Assembly: GCA_028278625.1 (NCBI GenBank)
Contig: JANQDY010000270.1
Span: 1-47,954 of the forward strand
DNA from: Thermodesulfobacteriota bacterium
Lineage (GTDB): Bacteria; Desulfobacterota; DSM-4660; Desulfatiglandales; Desulfatiglandaceae
Length of the DNA: 47,954 nucleotides
Direction of reading: 5' to 3'
Made by a program: the position numbers and the translations under genes. Under the pieces are notes generated by a model. That model was not told the DNA's origin. It did no database searches and saw only the letters and a list, made by a program, of their open reading frames with translations. The stretch's first letter is position 1, and the number at the start of each line of letters is the position of its first letter. This document shows, one piece after another, positions 23,578 to 32,225 of this stretch.

Positions 23578-24923
23578 AAATTCTAAACTGGTTCGAGATT
23601 GACCGGGCGGTTCTGTTCGGCATCCTGGGACGGGCATGGCAAACACTATCAGGACCCGTCACCGCTCTTTTGGTGGCCACCACCTTCACACCGGCGCTTC
23701 AAGGCTATTATTATACGTTCTTCAGCCTCATGGCCTTGCAGGTCTTTATCGAGCTGGGGCTTGGGGTCGTGGTCATTCAGTTTGCCAGTCACGAGTGGAC
23801 GAAATTGCGTCTGAATCGTTCAGGGGCCGTGGAAGGGGATGAAAGGGCCTTGTCCCGTTTAAGAAGCATTGCCGTCATTGCCCTCAAATGGCATTTTGTG
23901 GGGGCCCTTGTTTTTGGTTTTGGGCTTACGATCGGAGGGCTCCTCTTTTTCGCCCGGAAGAGCAACGCCGATATATACTGGAGCGCCCCCTGGATTGCAC
24001 TCTGCCTCATGACGGCCGTCATCCTTTTTCTGATGCCGGTGTGGTCCTTATTGGAAGGATGCAACCAGGTGGCCCAGGTTTACCGGTATCGACTGGCGGA
24101 AAGCCTTGTTCGAAGCCTTTCCCTTTGGGGGGCCATTTTGCTGGGGGCCGGGCTGTGGGCTTTGCCCATTGCCGGTTTGGCCTGCCTCCTTTGGGGTTTG
24201 ATCTTCCTCGTTAGCAAATACCGCCGGTTCTTTCTCTCTTTGCGATATCAGAAATCAAGTGGTGAACCGGTCAGATGGTCTTCCGAAATGTTTCCCATGC
24301 AATGGCGGATTGCCGTCTCCTGGCTCAGCGGATATTTCGTTTTTTCGACCTTTACGCCCATCCTTTTTCAATACCACGGCCCCATCGTCGCAGGCCAAAT
24401 GGGATTAACATGGAGCCTTGCGGGGTTGTTGACTTCCTTTTCCATGGCATGGATCAACCCCAAGGCCCCGGTCCTTGGAATGCTCGCCGCAAAGCGTGAT
24501 CGCAAAGCCATGGACCGGCTGCTGGGGCGCCTGACGCAAATCATACTTGCGGTCTCCGTTTTGGGTGCCCTGTTGTTGTTCTTGGGTGTCGTTTCTCTAC
24601 ATGAATTGAATATCCCCCTCTCCCAGCGTATTTTGGGCCCTTTACCCACAGGACTTTTTCTGCTGGCCACCATTCTTGTGGCCGTTTCCATGCCCTTTTC
24701 CGCCTATCTGCGGGCACATAAAAAGGAACCCATTATGATGCTGTCCGTGGCAGCAGGACTGCTTGTCGCCATCAGCAATCTGACCCTGGGGAAACAGTTC
24801 AGCGCAACCGGCATGGCCTTTGGATACCTGGCAACAAATGCCATCATCATACCGCTGGTCATATATACTTGGTGCATCTGCCGGAAAAAATGGTACGGCC
24901 GGCGGTTTGTGGAGACCGGATAG
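23559..24923 (+). CDS. Wzx-like oligosaccharide flippase (MOP superfamily)
   Basis: This 454-residue protein has about 12 hydrophobic segments, the usual size and number for Wzx/RfbX and related flippases that turn lipid-linked oligosaccharides across the inner membrane. Identification rests on topology and position, with charged loops such as FFARKSNAD and RYRLAESLVRSLSLWG. The start is a TTG at 23559 that overlaps the dehydrogenase gene by 19 bases; no in-frame ATG lies near the N-terminus. It is the only transporter in the plus-strand locus, so the repeat unit is likely assembled by a Wzx-dependent route. Confidence 0.7.
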   Translation: MFDRIVEILNWFEIDRAVLFGILGRAWQTLSGPVTALLVATTFTPALQGYYYTFFSLMALQVFIELGLGVVVIQFASHEWTKLRLNRSGAVEGDERALSRLRSIAVIALKWHFVGALVFGFGLTIGGLLFFARKSNADIYWSAPWIALCLMTAVILFLMPVWSLLEGCNQVAQVYRYRLAESLVRSLSLWGAILLGAGLWALPIAGLACLLWGLIFLVSKYRRFFLSLRYQKSSGEPVRWSSEMFPMQWRIAVSWLSGYFVFSTFTPILFQYHGPIVAGQMGLTWSLAGLLTSFSMAWINPKAPVLGMLAAKRDRKAMDRLLGRLTQIILAVSVLGALLLFLGVVSLHELNIPLSQRILGPLPTGLFLLATILVAVSMPFSAYLRAHKKEPIMMLSVAAGLLVAISNLTLGKQFSATGMAFGYLATNAIIIPLVIYTWCICRKKWYGRRFVETG

Positions 24924-24928
24924 CCCAA

Positions 24929-26002
24929 ATGAAAAACCGCTTCCTACGGACACGTCTTAAAAGGTTCCTTGAGCCGGATGTCTTCCGTAAGCTGTTCTCC
25001 ATGGGGCCTAAATTGGAGGCCCATGAAGAAGTTCTTCACGCCTTTTACGATCTTTCAGTATCCCCTGCCACCTTTAACGTTGTGGCATTCCTGGTGATGG
25101 CGGAAATGTACCGGAGAAAAAAGAATTGCCGTACGCTTCATGTGGTCATCGTTCCGGGTCCAAACAACGGCTTTCGCAAGGACAACTTTGCTACGGGATA
25201 CGATTTGGAAAACATGCGGTGGCGATTGAAGAACGTCTTAATACCCTGTTGCTGGACCATGCCCTCCTGCGTGGATGTGACGGTCTTTTCCACCCGCCGT
25301 GAGGCCCTCCAATTTCAAAAAGAGATTGCCAGAAATATTTTTCCAAAGAACTATCGCGTGAGATTTCCCATTGCCAAGTATATGGACAGGGATGTTGTCA
25401 AAGATGCGCTCAAGGGGGTTGCCGTACCATCGCTTCAATCAACGCCCCAGGCCGTTTTGTTCGCCAAGGACTGGATCAAGACCCACACCCATGGACGACG
25501 GGTGGTTTCCACAACACTCCGAGAATCGTCCTATGAAAAGGACCGGAACAGCTCTTTAGAGGATTGGCGAGAATTCTTCCGGTCCCTGGATCCCAACATC
25601 TACTGCCCTGTCATTATCAGAGACACCGAGGCAGCTTTAAAAGGCCTGCCGCCCCAGTTGGAAGGGTTTCAGATATTCCGGGAAGCTTCCTGGAATGTTG
25701 AGCTGCGACTCGCCTTTTATGAATTGAGCTATCTGAACATGTTCGTCAGTAACGGCCCGGGACATCTGTTGTTCTACGATCAGGATACCGCCTACCTTTT
25801 TTTTAAGATCACATCCCCCTTGTCCGGCTATACGGAAGAACTCTTCTATCGTCAAATCGGTCTCAAGTCAGGTTCTCAACCGCCTTGGGCAACCCCTTTT
25901 CAGCGAATGGTCTGGAAGGAAGACAAAGCAGATATTCTCATCGAGGAATTCAACGGGATGAGCGCAAAAATCGAAGGACGAACCAATAGACATTCACCAT
26001 AA
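24929..26002 (+). CDS. Unknown protein, possibly glycosyltransferase-like
   Basis: This 357-residue soluble protein starts at the ATG at 24929, five bases after the flippase stop codon. I do not recognise the family. The second half has alternating strands and helices (RRVVSTTLRES, DPNIYCPVIIRD) and the segment NMFVSNGPGHLLFYDQDTAY, which recalls the donor-binding part of GT-B glycosyltransferases and fucosyltransferase-like proteins. Position between a flippase and a sugar-nucleotide synthetase fits a glycosyltransferase, but this is weak inference. Confidence 0.5.
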   Translation: MKNRFLRTRLKRFLEPDVFRKLFSMGPKLEAHEEVLHAFYDLSVSPATFNVVAFLVMAEMYRRKKNCRTLHVVIVPGPNNGFRKDNFATGYDLENMRWRLKNVLIPCCWTMPSCVDVTVFSTRREALQFQKEIARNIFPKNYRVRFPIAKYMDRDVVKDALKGVAVPSLQSTPQAVLFAKDWIKTHTHGRRVVSTTLRESSYEKDRNSSLEDWREFFRSLDPNIYCPVIIRDTEAALKGLPPQLEGFQIFREASWNVELRLAFYELSYLNMFVSNGPGHLLFYDQDTAYLFFKITSPLSGYTEELFYRQIGLKSGSQPPWATPFQRMVWKEDKADILIEEFNGMSAKIEGRTNRHSP

Positions 26003-26020
26003 ACCAGAGGGGACTTTTTG

Positions 26021-26725
26021 ATGGAAATACTGGCACTGATACCGGCCCGAGGCGGTTCAAAGGGGATCAAGAAAAAAAACCTGATATTATTCAAACAAAA
26101 GCCGCTGGTGGTGCACTCAATAAAGCATGCCGCAAAATCCAGGCTGGTAACCCGGACAATTGTCAGCACCGACGATCCTGAGATTGCAAGGGTCTGTCGG
26201 GACCAGGGAGCGGAATTGCCCTTTATGAGACCAGAAGAATTGGCCGAGGACCATGTCCTTGACTGGCCCGTTTTCAAACACGCCCTCGATTTCCTGGAAA
26301 AAGAAGAGGGGTACGTCCCGGACCTGGTGGTCCATTTGCGACCCACCACACCTTACCGGAAGCCGGGATGGATCGACGAGGCTGTGGCCCTCTTTATGGA
26401 ACATCCCGAGGCCGATTCCCTGAGATCCGTATCCACGCCCGACAAGCACCCCTATCGCATGTTCAGAATCGACGGCAAAGGGTTCCTTGATCCTGTCATG
26501 AAACACGAACATCCCGAACCATACGTTTTGAGACGCCAGGACCTTCCCCGCATGTACTACTACAATTGCGTGATCGATGTGACACGACCGGCGACCATCC
26601 ATGAGAAACAGTCCATGACCGGAGACCGCATATTTCCCTATATCATGGATCCGGATGACGTCATTGATATCGACAGCGAAAAAGATCTCAGAATCGCTGA
26701 ATGCCTGTACGGGGATGAACCATGA
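26021..26725 (+). CDS. NeuA-like CMP-sugar cytidylyltransferase
   Basis: This encodes 234 residues from the ATG at 26021 (GAGGGG upstream; a TTG three bases earlier is possible). It has the nucleotide-binding motif IPARGGSKGIKKKN (residues 7-20), LRPTTPYRKP near 104, and a late DPDDVIDIDSEKDL. These are hallmarks of acylneuraminate/KDO-type cytidylyltransferases, which couple CMP to a sugar acid. No NeuB-type synthase is in the window, so the activated sugar could be an unusual acid made elsewhere. It overlaps the dehydrogenase gene by four bases (ATGA). Confidence 0.85.
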   Translation: MEILALIPARGGSKGIKKKNLILFKQKPLVVHSIKHAAKSRLVTRTIVSTDDPEIARVCRDQGAELPFMRPEELAEDHVLDWPVFKHALDFLEKEEGYVPDLVVHLRPTTPYRKPGWIDEAVALFMEHPEADSLRSVSTPDKHPYRMFRIDGKGFLDPVMKHEHPEPYVLRRQDLPRMYYYNCVIDVTRPATIHEKQSMTGDRIFPYIMDPDDVIDIDSEKDLRIAECLYGDEP

Positions 26726-27915
26726 GAATCCTTGTCATCGGCGCCGGCATGTACGTAACCGGAAGGGACGGGACCGGACCGGGCGTCATTCTCTCATCCC
26801 TTGCGGAGACCTCCAAAAGGATTCCCATTCAGGAAGTGGTCGTTTGCGCAAAGCGTGAAGAAAATCGCTCGGCGGTCAAAGAAGCAACCCACCGCATCAA
26901 CCGGGTGCTCGGTTCAGACCTGAAGGTCCGGTACGCCACTGTGTCTGGACCTCCCCCAGAAGCAATCCGGAAATTGTGGAAAGAACGCCCTTTTGACCGT
27001 GCCCCTTTTGATTGTGCCGTGGTGTCCGTTCCGGACCATCTTCACTACCCCTACACAAAAGCGCTGCTTGAGCAAAAAACCCACTGTCTGGTGGTAAAAC
27101 CGCTAACGCCTACCCTGTCGGAAGCCAGAGATTTGGTGCGGATACAGGAAGAAAATCGCCTGTATGGCGCCGTGGAATTCCATAAACGGCTGGATGACAC
27201 CAACCGCTACATGAAGAAAGCCCTTTCCCAAAACCTGATCGGAAGAATCCTCTATTTCAACATTCAGTACAGCCAGAGAATCGAGATCCCCACGTCCGTT
27301 TTTGAGGAATGGGCCCAAACCATTAACATTTTTCAATACCTGGGGGTCCATTACGTGGACCTCATCTACTATTTTACCGGGTTTCTTCCCGTAAGGGCCA
27401 TGGCGGTGGGGACTTTCGGAGTTTTGCGGCAAATGGGCATTGAAACACCCGATGCGGTTCACGCCATCATACGGTGGCAGGATCCATTGCGGGAAGAGAA
27501 TGAATTTAATTCCCATTTTTCCACCAACTGGGTGGATCCCATGACCACCAGCGCCATGTCGGATCAGCGGATCTGGGTGGTCGGTACCAAGGGAAGATTG
27601 GAGTGCGATCAGAAGAACCGGGGTCTTGAAATGGTGTTGGAACAAAAAGGGGTTCATACGGTGAATCCCTATTTCGCCGAATATCTTCCAAATCCCGAAG
27701 GGAAGATGGCCTTTTCAGGCTACGGACACCGCAGTGTCAGCGGATTCATAGAGGATGTTCAAAATATCATGAGCGGCAACATATCTCCTGAAGCCCTGGG
27801 AAAACACCGCCCCTCCTTCAGGGAAGCGCTGATCTCAACGGCCGTCATAGAGGCCGTAAACCGAAGCCTTAAAAACAACGGTTCCTGGATGGATGTGAAG
27901 ACTGCCGGATCATGA
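26722..27915 (+). CDS. Gfo/Idh/MocA-family oxidoreductase
   Basis: This 397-residue protein has an N-terminal Rossmann domain (ILVIGAGMYVTGRDG) and a C-terminal alpha/beta domain. The usual E-K-P motif is present as V-V-K-P near residue 127, keeping the Lys, and the HYVDLIYYFTG helix near 212 carries the His of the active-site region. The family oxidises or reduces NDP-sugars or inositols with NAD(P). It is coupled by overlaps to the cytidylyltransferase before it and the unknown protein after it, so the three probably act on one precursor. Confidence 0.8.
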   Translation: MRILVIGAGMYVTGRDGTGPGVILSSLAETSKRIPIQEVVVCAKREENRSAVKEATHRINRVLGSDLKVRYATVSGPPPEAIRKLWKERPFDRAPFDCAVVSVPDHLHYPYTKALLEQKTHCLVVKPLTPTLSEARDLVRIQEENRLYGAVEFHKRLDDTNRYMKKALSQNLIGRILYFNIQYSQRIEIPTSVFEEWAQTINIFQYLGVHYVDLIYYFTGFLPVRAMAVGTFGVLRQMGIETPDAVHAIIRWQDPLREENEFNSHFSTNWVDPMTTSAMSDQRIWVVGTKGRLECDQKNRGLEMVLEQKGVHTVNPYFAEYLPNPEGKMAFSGYGHRSVSGFIEDVQNIMSGNISPEALGKHRPSFREALISTAVIEAVNRSLKNNGSWMDVKTAGS

Positions 27916-29084
27916 AAAACCTCATTGATGTCATCAATTTCAATGGAGACGCCTCCTGCCTTTCGAGCAAAGACTGGCTCTTGCACCTTCAAGGAAAAGG
28001 AGCATCCAATCTATGCCGATGGCTTAATGCCTACGTAAAACACCACAAAAAGATTGTTCTGGGTCTCACGGGATCGAGCATTGCGGATATTTCCCAGTTC
28101 AACCCGGAAGCCATCGCGTGTATCAACGACCATCCGGACATTTTTCAAATCATCCTGAGACCCTTTGCACACGACATTGCACTGCTTCGTTCTGATCACG
28201 GTTTTGCGCTGAATTTTGATCTGGGTCGCAAAGTCATCGAAAAGGAGCTGGTAAACCGTGCGCCCTTTTACCTTCCGCCGGAATTCATGCTCACGGGACA
28301 GCAGATTCATGTCCTGTCCCAAAGGGGCGTAAAGGGGACGTTCCTCAATCCCCAACGCTTTTCTGAGGACGTTCAAAGGCGCCTGCCGCCAAAACCGTAT
28401 CAGGTGAGAGGGGTTCTGGGCGCTCATCTCGATTGTATCCCCTGTGATGGTGAACTAACGGGGGCCTATCTGGACGCTCTTTATCGCTTCGACGCAACCA
28501 AATGGAACCGTGCCCTCTTGGAACACCCACTTGAGACGGTTTATACATGGCGGGATGGCGAAAGCCCATTTCTGGTCCCCGGCGGAATTGAACGCGAAGC
28601 CGCCTGGCTCAAGAACGAATCAGATGAGATCACAAGAGGCTTCCTGCAGAATCCATTGGCATCCGGGACCTTTCAAGGGACACCGGAGGATGGACGCCAA
28701 TTCTACAGATCCTATCCGGTTCACTCCTTTTCAGATTGGATGAAAGAATTCAGAATGCTGGGATATATCCAGAAGCTCACGCAACTGGAAGAATCCCTGG
28801 ACAGACTCTCTTCCAACCAATGGGCCGTCTGGTTCTCGGCCATCGGATCTGATGTACTGTCGGCAGTGGAGAAACGGGACCGGATCATCAACCTCTTTTC
28901 CCAGGACGGCAACCGGTGTGTGGAGTACCGGATTGTGCGCTGCGACCGAGGATTCGAGGGTGAAGACTACCTGACCATTCTTGAAAATCTGATCCGGGGT
29001 CAAGAACCGGCCTATCTCAGGACATCACGGGCCCCCCACATGAAAAAACTGAGGGCACGAATGGCATATCTGGAAAGGTTATGA
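27912..29084 (+). CDS. Unknown protein, possibly of the GH57/NodB-like carbohydrate-active fold
   Basis: This 390-residue protein has no signal peptide. Segments such as HDIALLRSDHGFALNFDLG, FYLPPEFMLTGQQIHVLSQRG and GVKGTFLNPQRF recall glycoside-hydrolase family 57 and NodB-like (beta/alpha)7 barrels, where Asp/His-rich strand ends form the active site. That similarity is from pattern only. In biosynthetic clusters such proteins can act as deacetylases, epimerase partners or transglycosidases. It overlaps the Gfo/Idh/MocA gene by four bases. Confidence 0.5.
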   Translation: MKNLIDVINFNGDASCLSSKDWLLHLQGKGASNLCRWLNAYVKHHKKIVLGLTGSSIADISQFNPEAIACINDHPDIFQIILRPFAHDIALLRSDHGFALNFDLGRKVIEKELVNRAPFYLPPEFMLTGQQIHVLSQRGVKGTFLNPQRFSEDVQRRLPPKPYQVRGVLGAHLDCIPCDGELTGAYLDALYRFDATKWNRALLEHPLETVYTWRDGESPFLVPGGIEREAAWLKNESDEITRGFLQNPLASGTFQGTPEDGRQFYRSYPVHSFSDWMKEFRMLGYIQKLTQLEESLDRLSSNQWAVWFSAIGSDVLSAVEKRDRIINLFSQDGNRCVEYRIVRCDRGFEGEDYLTILENLIRGQEPAYLRTSRAPHMKKLRARMAYLERL

Positions 29085-29088
29085 TCCG

Positions 29089-30588
29089 ATGACAGCCGCC
29101 CCCAGACGGATGGATGCGCTCTTTGTCATCCACCAGGATACGCCCTTTGAAAGAATCAAAAACATCGTCCGTGTTCGGAAATTCCGACAGGTGTTTATTC
29201 TCACGACCCATCATCTTCTGGAACATGAGCGAGATGAAATCAAACACCTTTCAGAGGTTGTCCGCATCGCCACATTCGCGGAATTTCTGGCGGACAATGA
29301 GATGGTCGGCTTTGACAACAGGGCAACCGAAGAACTGCGCCCCAAAATGGGGGACCCCAATGTTCAAAAGTCCTATATGAAGCTTTTCACTGACCGTAGC
29401 CTTCGGCACAAAAACGCTGCCGTCTGGGGGAAGCTTAAAAACGCCTGCGGCTTTCAAGCCATTTACCACAGCCCGGGGCTGGGCGTGCACCACCGATTCT
29501 GGCACGATCTCGGGGGAAAATGCCTCGAAACACCCATTGACAGGTTCAAAAAAAAACTGCTTCCCACCTACAAACGGAAAATTGCAAACATCATTAAAAG
29601 AAGAAGCATTCAAGTTCTCTGCCGGAACACCAAGTGCTACATTTTTGTCTCGTCCACCGAAAGGCTCAGATTAAAAGATGCGGTCACAAGAAAAAGTGCC
29701 CCCATTTCCAGATTCCACTGGTTGCTGATAGCGTTTGCGGGTATCAGAGGCATCTCCCTTCTTCGAAACCTTTTAAGGCGTGAAACGCCCGCGGGCCATG
29801 CACAAATCCTTTGTTGCACCGTTCACGATTATCTATCCATCTTTGCTGAAGCAGGGTTTCCCCTGCTGGTCTTCACGGACGGCTACCATCCTTCCAATTA
29901 TCCCCGCAGCTATATGGATATGTTCGCCCACTGCAGGTTCGTTGTGCGGGAGATGTTTGGCGAAGCCTGGTTCGGGAAATACGGCAGAAAAACACTGAAG
30001 CCGCTCCCTTTCATGGCCTCGACCCAAATGATAGCTCCCACGAGAGCGCCTTACTTTGACGTAAAAGCCGTCCTGCTGGCCCTTAACCATGCGGGAGACT
30101 GGACAGCCCTCATCAATCGTTCGGATACGGACCTACTGGTGGAAGCTTTTTGCAGACTCGCGCACCTATTTCCCAGGCTTGATTTTTTGGTGAGGCCCCA
30201 TCCCACCATGGCAAAACCCGAACACGAGGGGATTCATTCATTTGAGAGAATCAGTAACTATGTGAAAGGAAAGATGCTTAAAAACCTGTCGGTTTCCGAT
30301 GGCCCCCTATCCCTGGACCTGGAAAAGGCCGACCTGGTCATGTCGGAGTATTCACAGGTTCTCATAGATGCCTATGGAACCGGCAAGCTGGGCCTTACGG
30401 TGAATTTGACGGGAAGACGATCTTTCATGGACGATTATGAGCGTTTGGGCTTTCCGGCTGTCGATTCATTTGAAGGATTGAGGGAGTGGTTGAGGGATTT
30501 GGTTAAGCATCCGCAACCGGCGATTCGAATTCAGCAAACGGCTACGGACAATTATAATCAATGCCTGATGTCCAAGGGCTACATCTGA
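29089..30588 (+). CDS. CDP-glycerol/polysialyltransferase-like GT-B glycosyltransferase
   Basis: This 499-residue protein has a C-terminal part of the CDP-glycerol glycerophosphotransferase/capsule glycosyltransferase type: FLVRPHPTMAKPEHEG near residue 365 (R-P-H-P), and LVMSEYSQVLIDAYGTGK near 423, where donor phosphates and the S-x-x-x-x-(D/E)A motif lie. The N-terminal half is less conserved and has one hydrophobic stretch (WLLIAFAGIRGISLL). It may add a CMP- or CDP-linked unit, matching the cytidylyltransferase three genes upstream. Confidence 0.6.
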   Translation: MTAAPRRMDALFVIHQDTPFERIKNIVRVRKFRQVFILTTHHLLEHERDEIKHLSEVVRIATFAEFLADNEMVGFDNRATEELRPKMGDPNVQKSYMKLFTDRSLRHKNAAVWGKLKNACGFQAIYHSPGLGVHHRFWHDLGGKCLETPIDRFKKKLLPTYKRKIANIIKRRSIQVLCRNTKCYIFVSSTERLRLKDAVTRKSAPISRFHWLLIAFAGIRGISLLRNLLRRETPAGHAQILCCTVHDYLSIFAEAGFPLLVFTDGYHPSNYPRSYMDMFAHCRFVVREMFGEAWFGKYGRKTLKPLPFMASTQMIAPTRAPYFDVKAVLLALNHAGDWTALINRSDTDLLVEAFCRLAHLFPRLDFLVRPHPTMAKPEHEGIHSFERISNYVKGKMLKNLSVSDGPLSLDLEKADLVMSEYSQVLIDAYGTGKLGLTVNLTGRRSFMDDYERLGFPAVDSFEGLREWLRDLVKHPQPAIRIQQTATDNYNQCLMSKGYI

Positions 30589-30645
30589 GACAAGGCCAAA
30601 ACCCCTAAACATGAACAATCCCGACGCTCACACGTTCCTGCCCTT

Positions 30646-31419
30646 TTGCCGTCTTTCTCATCCATGGGTTTGAAACGCTTCTACCAACGGCAGAAGTTTT
30701 ACCCGGGCAAGCTCGGTCTCTTTCTGAACCCTTTCTATTTCGCCCGCAAAGGCCTCCATGAACAGATACGGCATATGAGCCGGTTCATCAAGGGGAAGAC
30801 CCTTGACATGGGCTGTGGCACCAGGCCTTACGAGGAATGCTTTGAATCATCCCTTTACATAGGACTTGAAATCAATGCCGCGCCGAAAGAAGCGCTTTCA
30901 CATGCTGATGTTCGCTATGACGGTTATCGCATGCCTTTCAAGGATAATACCTTTGACGCGGTTTTGGCCTTCGAGGTATTGGAACACGTATTTAAGCTTG
31001 ATATCCTCTTAAAAGAGGTGCGGCGTATTCTTAAGCCCCAAGGGACGGTTCTCTTGACGGTCCCCTTTCTTTGGAAGGAACATGAAACGCCCAACGACTT
31101 CGCCAGATATTCCTCTTTTGGTCTCCGTTTTCTGCTCGAAAAGGAGGGTTTTCAGGTTCTCAAAACCGAAAAAACCATGGCGGGACTCAGAACCGCGCTG
31201 CAACTCTTAAATGCTTACCTCTACAACCGGTTTTCCGGCAACAACCGCGTCTGGAATCTTTTCATCACGGTTTTTATGGTAGGACCCCTCAATCTTTTGG
31301 GGGCGCTATTGGGACGTCACAACCCCAAAAACAGTGGGTTCTATCTGGACAACGTCTTTTTATGCCGCTTAAGGCCCAATGGGCCACCATGCCACGAAGA
31401 CGGAGGGACAAAATCGTAG
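30646..31419 (+). CDS. Class I SAM-dependent methyltransferase
   Basis: This 257-residue protein (from TTG at 30646; ATG at 30664 gives 251) has TLDMGCGTRPYEE as SAM motif I, GLEINAAP as the acidic loop, MPFKDNTFDAVLAFEVLEHV as motif II/III and a C-terminal hydrophobic stretch (WNLFITVFMVGPLNLLGALL) that may associate with the membrane. Typical of polysaccharide-locus methyltransferases that act on lipid-linked glycans. Target unknown. Confidence 0.75.
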   Translation: MPSFSSMGLKRFYQRQKFYPGKLGLFLNPFYFARKGLHEQIRHMSRFIKGKTLDMGCGTRPYEECFESSLYIGLEINAAPKEALSHADVRYDGYRMPFKDNTFDAVLAFEVLEHVFKLDILLKEVRRILKPQGTVLLTVPFLWKEHETPNDFARYSSFGLRFLLEKEGFQVLKTEKTMAGLRTALQLLNAYLYNRFSGNNRVWNLFITVFMVGPLNLLGALLGRHNPKNSGFYLDNVFLCRLRPNGPPCHEDGGTKS

Positions 31420-32225
31420 AAGCGAAATCGGTTCTTAAGGAGATTCTTCCCCCTTTCCTGATTCGGTGGACCAATCGCTATGTTGAGAGGCGTTACGGAT
31501 TTCACGGGGACTACCCGGACTGGCAAACGGCCCTTGCAGCGTCTGACGGCTACGGGACCAGGGAGATCTTAGGCAGGGTCAAAAAGGCCGCCCTTCGCGT
31601 CAAAAACGGTGAGGCAGTTTTTGAACAGGATTCGGTTCTCCATTATCGGCCGGATTACCATTGGCCTGTTCTGGCGGGCCTTTCGCGCATTGCGGCCCTT
31701 CGGAAAAACAGACTCACGGTGCTGGATTATGGCGGGTCCCTGGGCTCCAGCTACTTTCAAAACAAACCCTTCCTCTCGTCCCTAACAGCCCTTAAATGGC
31801 TCATCGTTGAGCAAAAGGCCTTCGTTCAATTCGGCAACCAACAGTTGCGGGATGAAAAGCTCCGCTTTTTCAGCAACATTCGAGATTGCACCCTAGAAGA
31901 AACACCTGACGTTGTTCTGTTGTCAAGTGTGCTTCCCTATTTGGAAAAACCTTATAAGACCCTTGAAGAGATCGACGCCCTGAATATCCCCCATATGATC
32001 ATTGACCGGCATCCTCTGTTAGCGCGAGGGAACAGGGACAGACTGACCGTGCAACGGGTGAGACCATCCATCTACAAAGCCAGTTATCCGGTATGGTTTT
32101 TCTGTGAAAACAAGTTTAGAAATTTCATAGAACCCCGCTGGCACATCATCGCTACCTTTGACACCCCCATGCAGTCGGTTCTTCCGGCAAAATTCAAGGG
32201 ATTCATTCTGGAAAAAAGGGTATGA
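31389..32225 (+). CDS. TIGR04325-type methyltransferase
   Basis: This 278-residue protein starts at ATG 31389 (or 31362), overlapping the previous gene by 31 bases; neither start has a clear ribosome-binding site. It begins with a basic helix (KEILPPFLIRWTNRYVERRYGFHGDYPDW) and holds TVLDYGGSLGSSYF as the SAM motif, VVLLSSVLPYLEKPY, and HMIIDRHPL, the pattern of TIGR04325 proteins found in surface-glycan loci. Its methyl acceptor is unknown. It is coupled to the next gene by an ATGA overlap. Confidence 0.75.
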   Translation: MPRRRRDKIVEAKSVLKEILPPFLIRWTNRYVERRYGFHGDYPDWQTALAASDGYGTREILGRVKKAALRVKNGEAVFEQDSVLHYRPDYHWPVLAGLSRIAALRKNRLTVLDYGGSLGSSYFQNKPFLSSLTALKWLIVEQKAFVQFGNQQLRDEKLRFFSNIRDCTLEETPDVVLLSSVLPYLEKPYKTLEEIDALNIPHMIIDRHPLLARGNRDRLTVQRVRPSIYKASYPVWFFCENKFRNFIEPRWHIIATFDTPMQSVLPAKFKGFILEKRV

